Shown in pieces: positions 34,366-43,115 of a stretch of DNA of 64,000 nt. The notes below the pieces were generated by a model that was not told the origin of the DNA, did not search any database, and saw nothing but the letters and a program-made list of their open reading frames with translations. Location: positions 372,001 through 436,000 of the forward strand of contig NZ_FMZB01000001.1 in assembly GCF_900101385.1 (NCBI RefSeq), written 5' to 3'. Source of the DNA: Terribacillus halophilus (GTDB lineage: Bacteria; Bacillota; Bacilli; Bacillales; Amphibacillaceae). How positions within the stretch are numbered: position 1 is the stretch's first letter; every line of letters begins with the position of its first letter. The translations under genes were made by a program, and so were the position numbers.

Positions 34366-35058
34366 ATGAAAGCAATTCTTTTTGATTTGGATGGTACGAT
34401 TCACGACAGGCATACTACTTTACAGCGGTTCCTTGCCGACCAATTCCAGCGATTCCAGTCCGAGCTGCATGGTGTCGAGGCAGATGGGTTTGCGAAGGCA
34501 TTCCTGGAGTTTGATCAAAATGGATATGTCGAGAAGCCGATTGTATATAGAGAACTATTAAGCCGGTTTTCCTTGGACACAAGCTTGGAGCCTGCATTGA
34601 CTGCAGATTATTTCGAAAAGGTCGCACAATTCGCGGTAGCATATCCGGATGCGCTTGAGACGCTGCAGGAATTGAGTATGTCTTATACATTGGGAATTGT
34701 CACGAATGGACCTGCGTTGCTCCAGCAGCAAGTGATCGAACAGCTTGGCTTGTATTGGCATTGTCAAAGCATGATCATCTCCGAAGTGGTCGGTTTGCGA
34801 AAACCGGATCCTGCTATATTCAAGATGGCGCTGACAGAGGTGGAGGCTGATGCATCTGATGCAATCTTTGTCGGCGATCATGTGGACAATGATGTGGTTG
34901 GAAGCAGAAATGCTGGTTTGCAGCCTGTCCTGTTCGGCGGGAAACTGGAAGGGGTGCCTTGCTTTTCTGATTGGCGTGTACTGCCAGCTCTGATTGCCAA
35001 CTGGAATCGGTCTGAAAGGAAAAATAAAACCGACTATACTATAATGGACATGGACTAA
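34366..35058 (+). CDS. HAD-superfamily hydrolase
   Basis: A 230-residue haloacid dehalogenase-like phosphatase with all four motifs: I LFDLDGTIHD (Asp8 and Asp10), II IVTNGP, III the Lys in RKPDP, and IV VGDHVDNDV. A helical cap between motifs I and II makes it subfamily I (phosphoglycolate phosphatase-like). The physiological substrate is not deducible. It lies upstream of a second HAD gene on the same strand, 24 bp apart, suggesting an operon. Confidence 0.88.
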   Translation: MKAILFDLDGTIHDRHTTLQRFLADQFQRFQSELHGVEADGFAKAFLEFDQNGYVEKPIVYRELLSRFSLDTSLEPALTADYFEKVAQFAVAYPDALETLQELSMSYTLGIVTNGPALLQQQVIEQLGLYWHCQSMIISEVVGLRKPDPAIFKMALTEVEADASDAIFVGDHVDNDVVGSRNAGLQPVLFGGKLEGVPCFSDWRVLPALIANWNRSERKNKTDYTIMDMD

Positions 35059-35082
35059 GCATTTACATAAAGGGGAGATTGG

Positions 35083-35838
35083 ATGGCTGGGAACGTGACA
35101 CAAAGAGAGTATAAGCTGATTGCACTTGATATGGATGGTACAATGCTCAATCCTCGCGAAGAAGTAACGGAAGCGAATCGTAAAGCAATACAACGAGCAC
35201 AGGAGGAAGGCGTGCATGTCATCCTCAGCACAGGCCGGGGCATCCGGACATGCAAGCCATACGCTGATGATCTGGGGTTGCAGTCGTTTCTGGTGACAGT
35301 GAACGGAAGTGAAATCTGGACTGCCGAGGGCGAGCTGCTGGAGCGCGTATTGATCGAGGATGATTTGATCAAGAAAATGAAACGGCTGGCGGATGAATAT
35401 GATACGCATTATTGGGCTGTCAGTACAGAGCATGTCTTCCGTGGTAATTTCCCGGCTGATATGGAGGAATATGAATGGCTGAAATTCGGCTTTGATACGT
35501 TTGATGACACAACACGGGAAGCTATCGTCAAAGCCCTGTCCGATAAGAATGAGCTGGAGCTTTCGAATTCCAGTCCAACGAATATCGAAGTCAATGCTGT
35601 CGGCATCAATAAAGCCGAAGCAGTACAAAAGGTTTGTGACCGGCTCGGCATTAAGATGGAACAGGTAATCGCCATGGGTGACAGCCTGAATGACATTAAG
35701 ATGATCGAAGCTGTCGGCTGCGGTGTAGCGATGGGCAATGCCCAGGATGCAGTCAAAGAAGTTGCAGACTTTCAAACGGATACAAATGAAAATGATGGGG
35801 TAGCGAAAGCGATCCACCATCTGCTAGGATGGTCATAA
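35083..35838 (+). CDS. Cof-type HAD phosphatase
   Basis: A 251-residue HAD subfamily IIB phosphatase of the Cof/YkrA type. Motif I is ALDMDGTML (about 14-22), motif II STGRG, motif III Lys in the C-terminal half (NKAEAVQKV) and motif IV MGDSLNDIKMI. Family members dephosphorylate sugar phosphates, FMN or pyridoxal phosphate. The start follows AAAGGGGAGATTGG. Confidence 0.88.
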   Translation: MAGNVTQREYKLIALDMDGTMLNPREEVTEANRKAIQRAQEEGVHVILSTGRGIRTCKPYADDLGLQSFLVTVNGSEIWTAEGELLERVLIEDDLIKKMKRLADEYDTHYWAVSTEHVFRGNFPADMEEYEWLKFGFDTFDDTTREAIVKALSDKNELELSNSSPTNIEVNAVGINKAEAVQKVCDRLGIKMEQVIAMGDSLNDIKMIEAVGCGVAMGNAQDAVKEVADFQTDTNENDGVAKAIHHLLGWS

Positions 35839-35880
35839 GCTCGGGATTTTCCGGGCTTCTTACATAAGGGGGGAGACAGA

Positions 35881-37491
35881 ATGAAGACAGATCATTTGTA
35901 TTACCCATATCATTCACAGCGGATGACGACCGTTGCCAGACAAGGAATGGTGGCTACATCGCAGCCGCTTGCCGCTCAGGCGGGACTGGATATGCTGAAA
36001 AAAGGCGGCAATGCAGTCGATGCCGCCATTGCTACTGCGGCGATGCTGACAGTGGTCGAGCCGACATCGAACGGAATCGGCGGTGATGCTTTTGCACTTG
36101 TTTGGATCAAGGACAAGCTTTATGGACTGAATGCCAGCGGCCCGGCACCTAAATCGATCAGTATCGAAAAAGTAAAGGAACTCGGGTATGAAGAGATGCC
36201 GCTGTATGGCTTTCTGCCGGTAACGGTACCCGGTGCACCAGGCGGATGGGCGGCCTTGAGCAAGCGATTCGGGAAGCTGCCGCTGATCGAAGTGCTGCAG
36301 CCGGCGATATATTATGCTGAAAACGGTTTTGCGGTCACGCCGACAGTTGCCAAGCTATGGGAACGTGCGTATAAGAAGTTCAGTACATCCTGTACCGATG
36401 CCATGTACAATGGCTGGTTCGATACATTCGCTCCAAATGGAAAGTATCCGCAAATCGGAGATATATGGCGATCGCCTGATCATGCCGAAACACTGCGGCA
36501 AATAGCCCGCACAGATGCGGCTGCCTTTTATGAAGGAGAATTGGCTGATAAAATGACGGAATTTTCTGCCGAAAATGACGGATTCCTGACGAAAGAAGAT
36601 TTGACTGCCTTTGAACCGGAATGGGTGGAGCCGATATCGGTGAATTACCGGGGGTATGATGTTTGGGAGATTCCGCCGAATGGGCAGGGTTTGGTTGCTC
36701 TTTCAGCTCTTAATATATTGAAGGGATTCTCTTTCCATGAAAAAGAAGCAATTGATACATATCATAAGCAGATGGAGGCAATGAAACTCGCATTTGCCGA
36801 TGGGCATGCATACATAACGGAAGAACAGCATATGCCTGTCACAGTAAAGGAACTGTTATCGGATGATTATGCGGCACAAAGACGTGCCATGATCGGTGAT
36901 ACGGCAGAGCAACCGGAAGCAGGGGAACCAAAGACGGGCGGAACGGTTTATTTGGCGACAGCAGATAGCGATGGAAATATGGTTTCCTTCATCCAAAGCA
37001 ACTACCATGGCTTCGGATCCGGGCTGGTCGTTCCAGGAACAGGCATTGCACTGCAAAACCGCGGGCATAACTTCAGTCTTGATCCGGAGCATGCCAACAA
37101 GCTGCAAGGCGGAAAGAAGTCCTTCCACACGATCATCCCCGGTTTTTTGACGAAGAAAGGGCAGGCGATCGGACCGTTTGGTGTCATGGGCGGATTCATG
37201 CAGCCGCAAGGGCATACCCAAGTGGTCATGAATATGCTTGATTTCGGACTCAATCCGCAGACAGCGCTTGATGCGCCGCGCTGGCAGTGGGTCAAAGGCA
37301 AGACATTCCATGTGGAAGCCGATTTCCCGAAATATATTGCCGAGGCGCTGATTCGCAAAGGACATGAAATCGAAGTCAAAGCGGACAGATCCACTTTCGG
37401 GCGCGGACAAATCATTTGGCGCGATCCCGGCAATGGAACATTATATGGGGGAACCGAAGCACGAGCTGATGGCAGTATCGCTTCGTTTTAG
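35881..37491 (+). CDS. ywrD: Gamma-glutamyltransferase-family protein, YwrD-like
   Basis: A 536-residue Ntn-hydrolase of the gamma-glutamyltransferase family. It has the family signature GGNAVDAAIATAAMLTVVEP (about 41-60) and the autocatalytic cleavage site before Thr355 (KTGGTVYL), which becomes the nucleophile of the small subunit. No signal peptide is seen, so it is cytoplasmic, like B. subtilis YwrD, with which it shares chromate-transporter neighbours. It probably hydrolyses gamma-glutamyl compounds such as glutathione conjugates. RBS AAGGGGGGAGAC. Confidence 0.85.
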   Translation: MKTDHLYYPYHSQRMTTVARQGMVATSQPLAAQAGLDMLKKGGNAVDAAIATAAMLTVVEPTSNGIGGDAFALVWIKDKLYGLNASGPAPKSISIEKVKELGYEEMPLYGFLPVTVPGAPGGWAALSKRFGKLPLIEVLQPAIYYAENGFAVTPTVAKLWERAYKKFSTSCTDAMYNGWFDTFAPNGKYPQIGDIWRSPDHAETLRQIARTDAAAFYEGELADKMTEFSAENDGFLTKEDLTAFEPEWVEPISVNYRGYDVWEIPPNGQGLVALSALNILKGFSFHEKEAIDTYHKQMEAMKLAFADGHAYITEEQHMPVTVKELLSDDYAAQRRAMIGDTAEQPEAGEPKTGGTVYLATADSDGNMVSFIQSNYHGFGSGLVVPGTGIALQNRGHNFSLDPEHANKLQGGKKSFHTIIPGFLTKKGQAIGPFGVMGGFMQPQGHTQVVMNMLDFGLNPQTALDAPRWQWVKGKTFHVEADFPKYIAEALIRKGHEIEVKADRSTFGRGQIIWRDPGNGTLYGGTEARADGSIASF

Positions 37492-37505
37492 AAAGGTTGG
37501 GCAGC

Positions 37506-38060
37506 ATGATATACTGGCAATTATTTTTGGCTTTTTTCCGTGTCGGCATCCTTGGCTACGGCGGGGGACCTTCGTCTATCCCGCTTGTGGAAAAGGAAGT
37601 CGTCAAACAATATAAGTGGATGGATGATGAAGAATTCGGCAATACGCTGGCACTGGCTAATAGTCTGCCTGGTCCGATCGCGACGAAATTAGCAGGCTAT
37701 ATCGGCTATCGCGTCGGCGGCTGGCTCGGTATGATCAGTGCACTGATCGCGACCATCATCCCGACGGTCGTCTTACTCATCATCCTGTTTTATTTCGTCG
37801 ATGCATTGAGTGATCAGCCATGGCTCAGCGGCATGACGACAGCAGTCATCCCGGTAGTGGGAGTCATGCTGGCGGTAATGACAATCGATTTTATCAAAAA
37901 ATCCCGTAACGGACTGAAGGGGTGGCAGATTATCGCGTTATTGGCTGCTTCTGTCCTTTTGATTGAGCTGCTTCACATTCACCCTGCTTTCCTTATCCTG
38001 GCGCTTCTCCTGTTTGCGCTTGTGAAACCGGAGAAACGGAAGGAGGAAGAGGGCGCATGA
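37506..38060 (+). CDS. ywrB: Chromate transporter subunit, short-chain CHR type (first half)
   Basis: A 184-residue membrane protein with five to six hydrophobic segments. The motifs FFRVGILGYGGGPSSIPLVEKEVV and LANSLPGPIATKLAGYIGYRVGG identify a single-domain CHR protein. Short-chain members work as pairs with opposite topology and extrude or move chromate/sulfate-like anions. The gene lies 14 bp after ywrD and its stop overlaps the second subunit's start. Which half corresponds to B. subtilis YwrA and which to YwrB cannot be decided without alignment, so the symbol is tentative. Confidence 0.85.
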   Translation: MIYWQLFLAFFRVGILGYGGGPSSIPLVEKEVVKQYKWMDDEEFGNTLALANSLPGPIATKLAGYIGYRVGGWLGMISALIATIIPTVVLLIILFYFVDALSDQPWLSGMTTAVIPVVGVMLAVMTIDFIKKSRNGLKGWQIIALLAASVLLIELLHIHPAFLILALLLFALVKPEKRKEEEGA

Positions 38061-38587
38061 TTTATTGGCAAATATTCCTGGCCTTTTTCATTCCTGGCGT
38101 TGTGGGTTATGGAGGTGGTCCAGCCACCATTCCGCTGATCGAAAACGAAGTGGTCGATAGATATGGATGGATGACAACCGCGGACTACAGCCAAATGCTG
38201 GCATTGGCAAATGCACTGCCTGGTCCGATCGCAACGAAACTGGCTGGCGTGATCGGATTTCAGCAAGCTGGTGTATTGGGAGCGGTAATCGGCTTGTTTG
38301 CCACCGTTGCACCGTCGCTTATCCTGATGATTGGCTTGCTGAGTCTATTGGCAAAATTCAAGGATTCCCCACGGGTGAAAAGAATGACAGCATATATCCG
38401 GCCGACGATTGCGGTGCTGCTGGCGGGAATGGCGGTCAGCTTCTTCCATACTTCCTACCAAAGCGCTGGATGGCTGCATACGATCATCCTGGTTGTGGCA
38501 AGCTACCTGCTCATGGAAAGATGGAAGGTGCATCCGGCCTTTGTGATACTTGGAGCCTTGGTTTACGGTGCGGTGTTCCTAGTATGA
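38057..38587 (+). CDS. ywrA: Chromate transporter subunit, short-chain CHR type (second half)
   Basis: A 176-residue partner of the preceding protein, with the same motifs (FFIPGVVGYGGGPATIPLIENEVV, LANALPGPIATKLAGVIGF). The two overlap by four bases (ATGA), as expected for subunits made in equal amount. The ywrD-ywrA/ywrB neighbourhood also occurs in B. subtilis. The symbol is tentative for the same reason as for its partner. Confidence 0.85.
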   Translation: MIYWQIFLAFFIPGVVGYGGGPATIPLIENEVVDRYGWMTTADYSQMLALANALPGPIATKLAGVIGFQQAGVLGAVIGLFATVAPSLILMIGLLSLLAKFKDSPRVKRMTAYIRPTIAVLLAGMAVSFFHTSYQSAGWLHTIILVVASYLLMERWKVHPAFVILGALVYGAVFLV

Positions 38588-38616
38588 GATCCTGCAAATA
38601 ATGCAGGATCTTTTTC
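38587..38616 (+). terminator. Terminator of the ywrD-chromate transporter operon
   Basis: AGATCCTGCA pairs with TGCAGGATCT around AATAA, followed by TTTT. Confidence 0.88.
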
Positions 38617-38744
38617 TCTGGGCAGGAGATGGAAAGAAAAGGGCTAATGTAATTAGTAAAATAAAATTCACTGCATAATCTAGTAGGGAACCGGGTAGCT
38701 ACTTAACATGGGGAATAGGATAAAAAAGGAAGAAGGAGCATCTA

Positions 38745-39473
38745 ATGCGCGTTACCATTTGGAACGAATACCGTCATGAGAAGGAAAACGACCAGGTAAG
38801 AAGCATTTATCCCCGAGGCATCCATGGAGCAATTGCCGAGTTTTTGAAGCAAGCTGGATTTGCCGTGACGACCAGAACACTTGAAGATCCGGAACAAGGT
38901 TTGGATCAAGGAACACTGGAACAAACGGATGTCCTGATCTGGTGGGCACATAAGGCTCATGAAGAAGTGAATGACCATGCCATCGAGCGAGTGAAGCAGC
39001 GCGTTCTGGCAGGTATGGGGCTGATTGTCCTCCATTCGGGTCATTTTTCCAAGATATTCCGTAATTTGATGGGCACGACATGTGATCTGAAATGGCGTCA
39101 GGATGGGGAAAAGGAACGAATCTGGGTAGTCCAGCCAAGTCATCCGATCACCAGGGGACTTGGTGAGTATTTCGAGCTTCCAGAAGAGGAAATGTACGGC
39201 GAGCATTTCGATATACCTGAACCAGACCATACGTTGTTCATCAGCTGGTTCGAGGGCGGGGAAGTCTTCCGCAGCGGCTGCACGTATAATCGGGGAAAAG
39301 GGAAAATCTTCTATTTCCGGCCCGGCCATGAAACGTACCCGACTTATTATGATAAAAATGTGCAGACTGTCATCCGCAATGCTTGCGAGTGGGCAGCAGC
39401 ACCATCGGCTGTCGTTCCGCACTACGGCAAATCGGAAGCCTTGGAGCCGATACTGCGACTGGCAAAGAAATGA
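38745..39473 (+). CDS. ThuA-like protein (trehalose utilisation family)
   Basis: A 242-residue ThuA-domain protein (class I glutamine amidotransferase-like fold). Segments fitting the family are [13 protein letters not shown] at the start, [14 protein letters not shown] and [20 protein letters not shown] in the middle, and [23 protein letters not shown] near the end. ThuA proteins are associated with conversion of sugars to keto-derivatives in Rhizobium, together with ThuB oxidoreductases. A ThuB-like Gfo/Idh/MocA gene lies 6.5 kb downstream in a sugar operon. RBS AAGAAGGAGCATCTA. Confidence 0.85.
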   Translation: MRVTIWNEYRHEKENDQVRSIYPRGIHGAIAEFLKQAGFAVTTRTLEDPEQGLDQGTLEQTDVLIWWAHKAHEEVNDHAIERVKQRVLAGMGLIVLHSGHFSKIFRNLMGTTCDLKWRQDGEKERIWVVQPSHPITRGLGEYFELPEEEMYGEHFDIPEPDHTLFISWFEGGEVFRSGCTYNRGKGKIFYFRPGHETYPTYYDKNVQTVIRNACEWAAAPSAVVPHYGKSEALEPILRLAKK

Positions 39474-39479
39474 GCGTAT

Positions 39480-39508
39480 AAAGCCGTCTTCCACACTGAC
39501 GGCTTTTA
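39480..39508 (+). terminator. Terminator of the ThuA-like gene
   Basis: AAGCCGTC pairs with GACGGCTT around TTCCACACT, followed by TTAC. Confidence 0.7.
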
Positions 39509-39548
39509 CATAAATGAAAGAGACAAGTTAAAAGGAGGAGAAAGAAAG

Positions 39549-40559
39549 ATGCGAGCAATCGGGATTTATAAACATGCATCCGTGGATCAGGCAGATAGTT
39601 TTGCGGAAGAACAGGTGGACAAGCCAAAAGCTGCAGGGGCGGATGTACTTGTCCAGGTAAAAGCAGTCAGCGTCAATCCGGTGGATACAAAGCAACGCAA
39701 GCTGAAGGAGGACGATGGCAACTTCCGCATTCTCGGTTTCGATGCAGCAGGCATCATCGCGGAAGTCGGAGACGAAGTGGAAGGGTTTCAGCCAGGGGAT
39801 GAAGTTTATTATGCTGGATCGGTATCCCGTCAAGGGTCCAATAGTGAGTACCAGCTCGTCGACCATAAGGTGATTGCCAAGAAGCCTGCCAATCTCAGTT
39901 TCTCAGAAGCTGCAGCATTGCCTTTGACAGCGTTGACTGCATGGGAAGCGATGTTTGAGAAAATGCATATACCGCTTGATGCAAAAGTGAATGAAGATAA
40001 GACGATCTTATTGATCAATGCCGCTGGCGGTGTCGGTTCGATTGCATCCCAGTTTGCGAAACTGTATGGCTTGAATGTAGTCGGAACTGCATCTCGTGAA
40101 GAAACCATCACGTGGGCGAAGCAGCATGGCACCGAACAGGTGATCAACCATCATGAGCCGCTGCATCCACAGCTTGAGAAACTGGGAATCGATAGTGTCG
40201 ACTATGTCTTTTGCATGCATCAGCTGGACAAGGCGTGGGATGACATTATCGAAGTTGTAAAACCGGAAGGCATCCTCTGTGCCATTACAGGTCCCGTCGA
40301 AGGTATCAAATTGACGGATTTGACGTCCAAGAGCTTGACGTTGGTCTGGGAGTATATGTTCACACGTACGCTCCATCAGACGCCGAGCCGATATATACAA
40401 GGCGAAATCCTTGCCAAAGTGGCCAAGCTGGTCGAAGATGGGCGAATTCGCACGACGAAAACGGAAGAATTGGAAGGCCTTACTGTGGAGAACCTGCAAA
40501 AAGCCCATAAGCGCTTGGAAAACGGGAGCATGATCGGGAAACTAGTCATCACGGTGTGA
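39549..40559 (+). CDS. Zinc-binding alcohol dehydrogenase-family oxidoreductase
   Basis: A 336-residue medium-chain dehydrogenase/reductase. It has an N-terminal GroES-like domain (VQVKAVSVNPVDTKQRK) and a nucleotide-binding motif INAAGGVGSIASQFAKLYG (about 156-174), which is of the quinone-reductase-like type. No catalytic-zinc Cys/His set is evident, so NADPH-dependent reduction of quinones or enals is likelier than alcohol oxidation. RBS AAAAGGAGGAGAAAGAAAG. Confidence 0.85.
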   Translation: MRAIGIYKHASVDQADSFAEEQVDKPKAAGADVLVQVKAVSVNPVDTKQRKLKEDDGNFRILGFDAAGIIAEVGDEVEGFQPGDEVYYAGSVSRQGSNSEYQLVDHKVIAKKPANLSFSEAAALPLTALTAWEAMFEKMHIPLDAKVNEDKTILLINAAGGVGSIASQFAKLYGLNVVGTASREETITWAKQHGTEQVINHHEPLHPQLEKLGIDSVDYVFCMHQLDKAWDDIIEVVKPEGILCAITGPVEGIKLTDLTSKSLTLVWEYMFTRTLHQTPSRYIQGEILAKVAKLVEDGRIRTTKTEELEGLTVENLQKAHKRLENGSMIGKLVITV

Positions 40560-40588
40560 CAAAGGCAGGCATTACGCCTGTCTTTGTT
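40559..40588 (+). terminator. Terminator after the alcohol dehydrogenase-family gene
   Basis: ACAAAGGCAGGC pairs with GCCTGTCTTTGT around ATTAC. Confidence 0.75.
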
Positions 40589-40650
40589 CTGTTTCCTGCC
40601 GATTCTGTTGTATAATGATAGCAAGACATAAGGTGGAGAGGTGAACTGAT

Positions 40651-41616
40651 ATGATACATAAAGTAGCTGTGATAACAAGCGGAGGAGATTCCCCAGGTAT
40701 GAATGCGGCCATCCGGGCGATTGTCAAGGCGGCAAACTATCACGATATCGAAGTTTATGGAGTCGAGGGCGGTTATCAGGGTCTGATCGAAGACAAATTA
40801 TCCATCCTTCGCACAGCGGATGTGGAGACGATCGCAAACAAAGGCGGGACAATCCTGAAAACTTCACGATCGCTTGCTTTCATGAATGATTCCGGCAGAA
40901 AGCAAGCAGTAGAGGTACTCCGTAACTATGGTATCGCTGATGTCATCGTCATTGGCGGAGAGGGATCCCTCCAAGGTGCACAAAAGCTGCATGAACTTGG
41001 TATCCGGGTAATCGGTATCCCGGGAACAATCGACAACGATCTTGATTACACCGACTATTGCATTGGCTTCGATACCACGTTGAATACCGTGCTCAGTTCC
41101 CTCGGACGAATCAAAGATACCGGTTTGTCCCATAACAAGACGACCATCGTGGAAGTGATGGGCCGACATTGCGGCGACCTCGCTTTATTCACTGCTGTCG
41201 CCGGTGAAGGTGACATCATTTCGACACCGGAGCATAAACTTAGTTTTGAACAGATTTGCGAGAAATTGCAACAGAAGATAACCAAAGGCCGAAATGACAA
41301 TATCATCGTCGTTACAGAGCGGATGTATGATTTGGATGAGCTGCAGCAACATATCGAGGAACAGATGCAAATCGAAGTACGCACAACCGTACTTGGATTC
41401 ATCCAGCGCGGCGGTGAGCCATCCGCATTCGATCGTATCCTGGCCAACAAAATGGGAGTCCAAGCGGTGAAAATGCTGATGGAAGGCCAGTCCGGGTTTG
41501 CAATCGGCATCAAAGCCAATCAGCTGATCGCAAAAGATTTGCAGACGATGCTCGATGAAAAGAAGGATAAGCAAGCGAGTTATGATTTGCTGGATATGCT
41601 GTTATATACCACATGA
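40651..41616 (+). CDS. pfkA: 6-phosphofructokinase (PfkA family), variant ATP site
   Basis: A 321-residue ATP-dependent phosphofructokinase, normal bacterial length. The ATP loop SGGDSPGMNAAIRA (about 10-23), the catalytic TIDND (GTIDNDLDYTD, about 125-135), the fructose-6-phosphate motif MGRHCGDLA and TVLGFIQRGGEPSAFDR are present. The Mg-ATP motif reads GGEGS: the Asp of GGDGS is Glu104 here, and Gly follows, as in ATP users. A TATAAT (40611-40616) precedes the gene. Housekeeping pfkA usually lies beside pyk and accDA, which are absent, so this may be a second isozyme. Confidence 0.85.
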   Translation: MIHKVAVITSGGDSPGMNAAIRAIVKAANYHDIEVYGVEGGYQGLIEDKLSILRTADVETIANKGGTILKTSRSLAFMNDSGRKQAVEVLRNYGIADVIVIGGEGSLQGAQKLHELGIRVIGIPGTIDNDLDYTDYCIGFDTTLNTVLSSLGRIKDTGLSHNKTTIVEVMGRHCGDLALFTAVAGEGDIISTPEHKLSFEQICEKLQQKITKGRNDNIIVVTERMYDLDELQQHIEEQMQIEVRTTVLGFIQRGGEPSAFDRILANKMGVQAVKMLMEGQSGFAIGIKANQLIAKDLQTMLDEKKDKQASYDLLDMLLYTT

Positions 41617-41632
41617 ACGATCCGAACCAGAT

Positions 41633-41660
41633 CACGCCTGCCCCAGGCGTGTTTTTTCTT
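41633..41660 (+). terminator. Terminator of the phosphofructokinase gene
   Basis: CACGCCTG and CAGGCGTG enclose CCC, followed by six T residues. Confidence 0.9.
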
Positions 41661-41686
41661 TGGCGAAACATGTATATACAATGTTA

Positions 41687-41702
41687 TTGAAAGCGTTTGC
41701 AA
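41687..41702 (+). promoter_or_regulatory. Perfect cre site at the sugar ABC promoter
   Basis: TTGAAAGCGTTTGCAA matches the cre consensus at all positions and overlaps the -35 TTGCAA (41697-41702) of the promoter below. Confidence 0.75.
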
Positions 41703-41725
41703 ATATATGATAAACTTTTTATACA
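41697..41725 (+). promoter_or_regulatory. Candidate promoter of the sugar ABC operon
   Basis: TTGCAA (41697-41702), 17 bp, TATACA (41720-41725). A second cre-like or LacI-type sequence, AAGAAAGCGTTTACCA (41792-41807, two mismatches to cre), lies in the leader just before the lipoprotein start. Confidence 0.55.
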
Positions 41726-41827
41726 CTGCAGCAGAAAAAAATAGGGGAAGGCTTAAAGGAGCCGAAAGGAGGGAAAGAGATTATCGCACTAAAGAAAGCG
41801 TTTACCAAAATGCGAGGAGGAGCTGTG

Positions 41828-43102
41828 ATGAAGCGAAGCTTTCTGATGGTTGCCTTACTTGCCGGTCTGGGGCTGGCAGGCTGCTCGGCCGTGACGAGCG
41901 GGGATGGTGCGAATGATGATAAAGTGCAAATTACATATGCGAGGGGGACGGATACGACTGGTGCCACGGATATACTGGTCGAAGCATTCGAAAAGGAACA
42001 TCCTGAAATCGATGTGGTCGTCCGGGAAATGCCTTCGGATACTGGAGAATCGCATAACCAGTATGTAACGATGTTCAGCGGCAAAAGTCCGGAAGTCGAT
42101 GTATTCGATGCGGACATTGTCTGGTCCGCGGAATTCGGTCAGGCAAACTATGTGCTGCCGCTTGATAGGCTGATTGAGCGGGATCAGGTGGATATGGACG
42201 CTTACTTCCCGGCTACAGTCGAAGCAGGCCGATATAACGGAAGGCAGTATGCCATGCCGGGCTATGCTGATGCAGGCTTGCTCTACTACCGGACAGACAT
42301 AACCGACCAAGTCCCTGAAACATGGGATGAACTCGAACAGTTGGCGCAAGAGAACATGGGCAAAGAAGGCACAAAATTCGGATATTTGATGCAGGCAGCC
42401 CAATATGAGGGCATCGTGACCAATGCCATCGAGTATATCTACTCCTACGGCGGTCAAGTGCTGGATGCCAATGGGAATGTGGTCATTAACAGCCCCGAAG
42501 CAATCGAAGGTTTAGAGAAGATGATCGACATAACGAACAGCGACTTTGTACCAAATAACATACTGAACTTCATGGAAATCGACACAGAGTCTTCTTTCAA
42601 CGAAGGAAATGCCGTGTACGCACGAAACTGGCCGTATTTGAATGATACAGCGAATGACCCAGAGATATCAAAGGTAGCAGGCAATGTCGGCATCGCCACG
42701 CTTCCAGCCGGAAGCGAAGGGGCAGCGTCATCATTGGGAGGCTGGATGCGGATGATCAATCGCTACTCCGATGAAGTGGAAGCATCCTGGACTTTCGTGA
42801 AGTGGATGAGCGGAGAAGAAGGGCAGAAGATCAGCGCTCTAGAAGGCGGCAAGGCTCCGACTTTGGAAGCTTTATATGAGGATGAAGAAATAACGGATGT
42901 CAGTGCTGTGCTGGCTAGCGAAGATTTCTATGATTCACTGCAGAATGCGATACCGCGCCCAATCACACCGATTTATCCGGAAATCTCCGATATTATGCAA
43001 ATCGAGCTTTCCAAGGCGCTGGCCGGGGAGATTACGGCTGAGGAAGCGGTTGAGCGAATGGAAACAAAAATGAAAGCTGCGTTGGAATCCGTAACCAATT
43101 AA
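41828..43102 (+). CDS. Sugar ABC transporter substrate-binding lipoprotein
   Basis: A 424-residue extracytoplasmic binding protein of the family 1 (MalE-like) type. The lipobox LGLAGC places the lipidated Cys at 19. The mature protein has the fold motifs of this family (ILVEAFEKEHPEIDVVVREMP, YVTMFSGKSPEVDVFDADIVW, GYADAGLLYYRTDI). It binds a di- or oligosaccharide. The ATG at 41828, preceded by GAGGAGGAGCTGTG, is chosen over an upstream in-frame ATG at 41810. First gene of the operon. The sequence resembles trehalose/maltose-type binding proteins but does not define the sugar. Confidence 0.9.
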   Translation: MKRSFLMVALLAGLGLAGCSAVTSGDGANDDKVQITYARGTDTTGATDILVEAFEKEHPEIDVVVREMPSDTGESHNQYVTMFSGKSPEVDVFDADIVWSAEFGQANYVLPLDRLIERDQVDMDAYFPATVEAGRYNGRQYAMPGYADAGLLYYRTDITDQVPETWDELEQLAQENMGKEGTKFGYLMQAAQYEGIVTNAIEYIYSYGGQVLDANGNVVINSPEAIEGLEKMIDITNSDFVPNNILNFMEIDTESSFNEGNAVYARNWPYLNDTANDPEISKVAGNVGIATLPAGSEGAASSLGGWMRMINRYSDEVEASWTFVKWMSGEEGQKISALEGGKAPTLEALYEDEEITDVSAVLASEDFYDSLQNAIPRPITPIYPEISDIMQIELSKALAGEITAEEAVERMETKMKAALESVTN

Positions 43103-43115
43103 AGGAGCTGAGCGT

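Noticed and set aside
34558-35820. Long minus-strand open frame across the two HAD genes
   Set aside because: It is antisense to two clearly conserved HAD phosphatases with all catalytic motifs, and its own sequence (His/Cys/Ile-rich) looks like a shadow frame.
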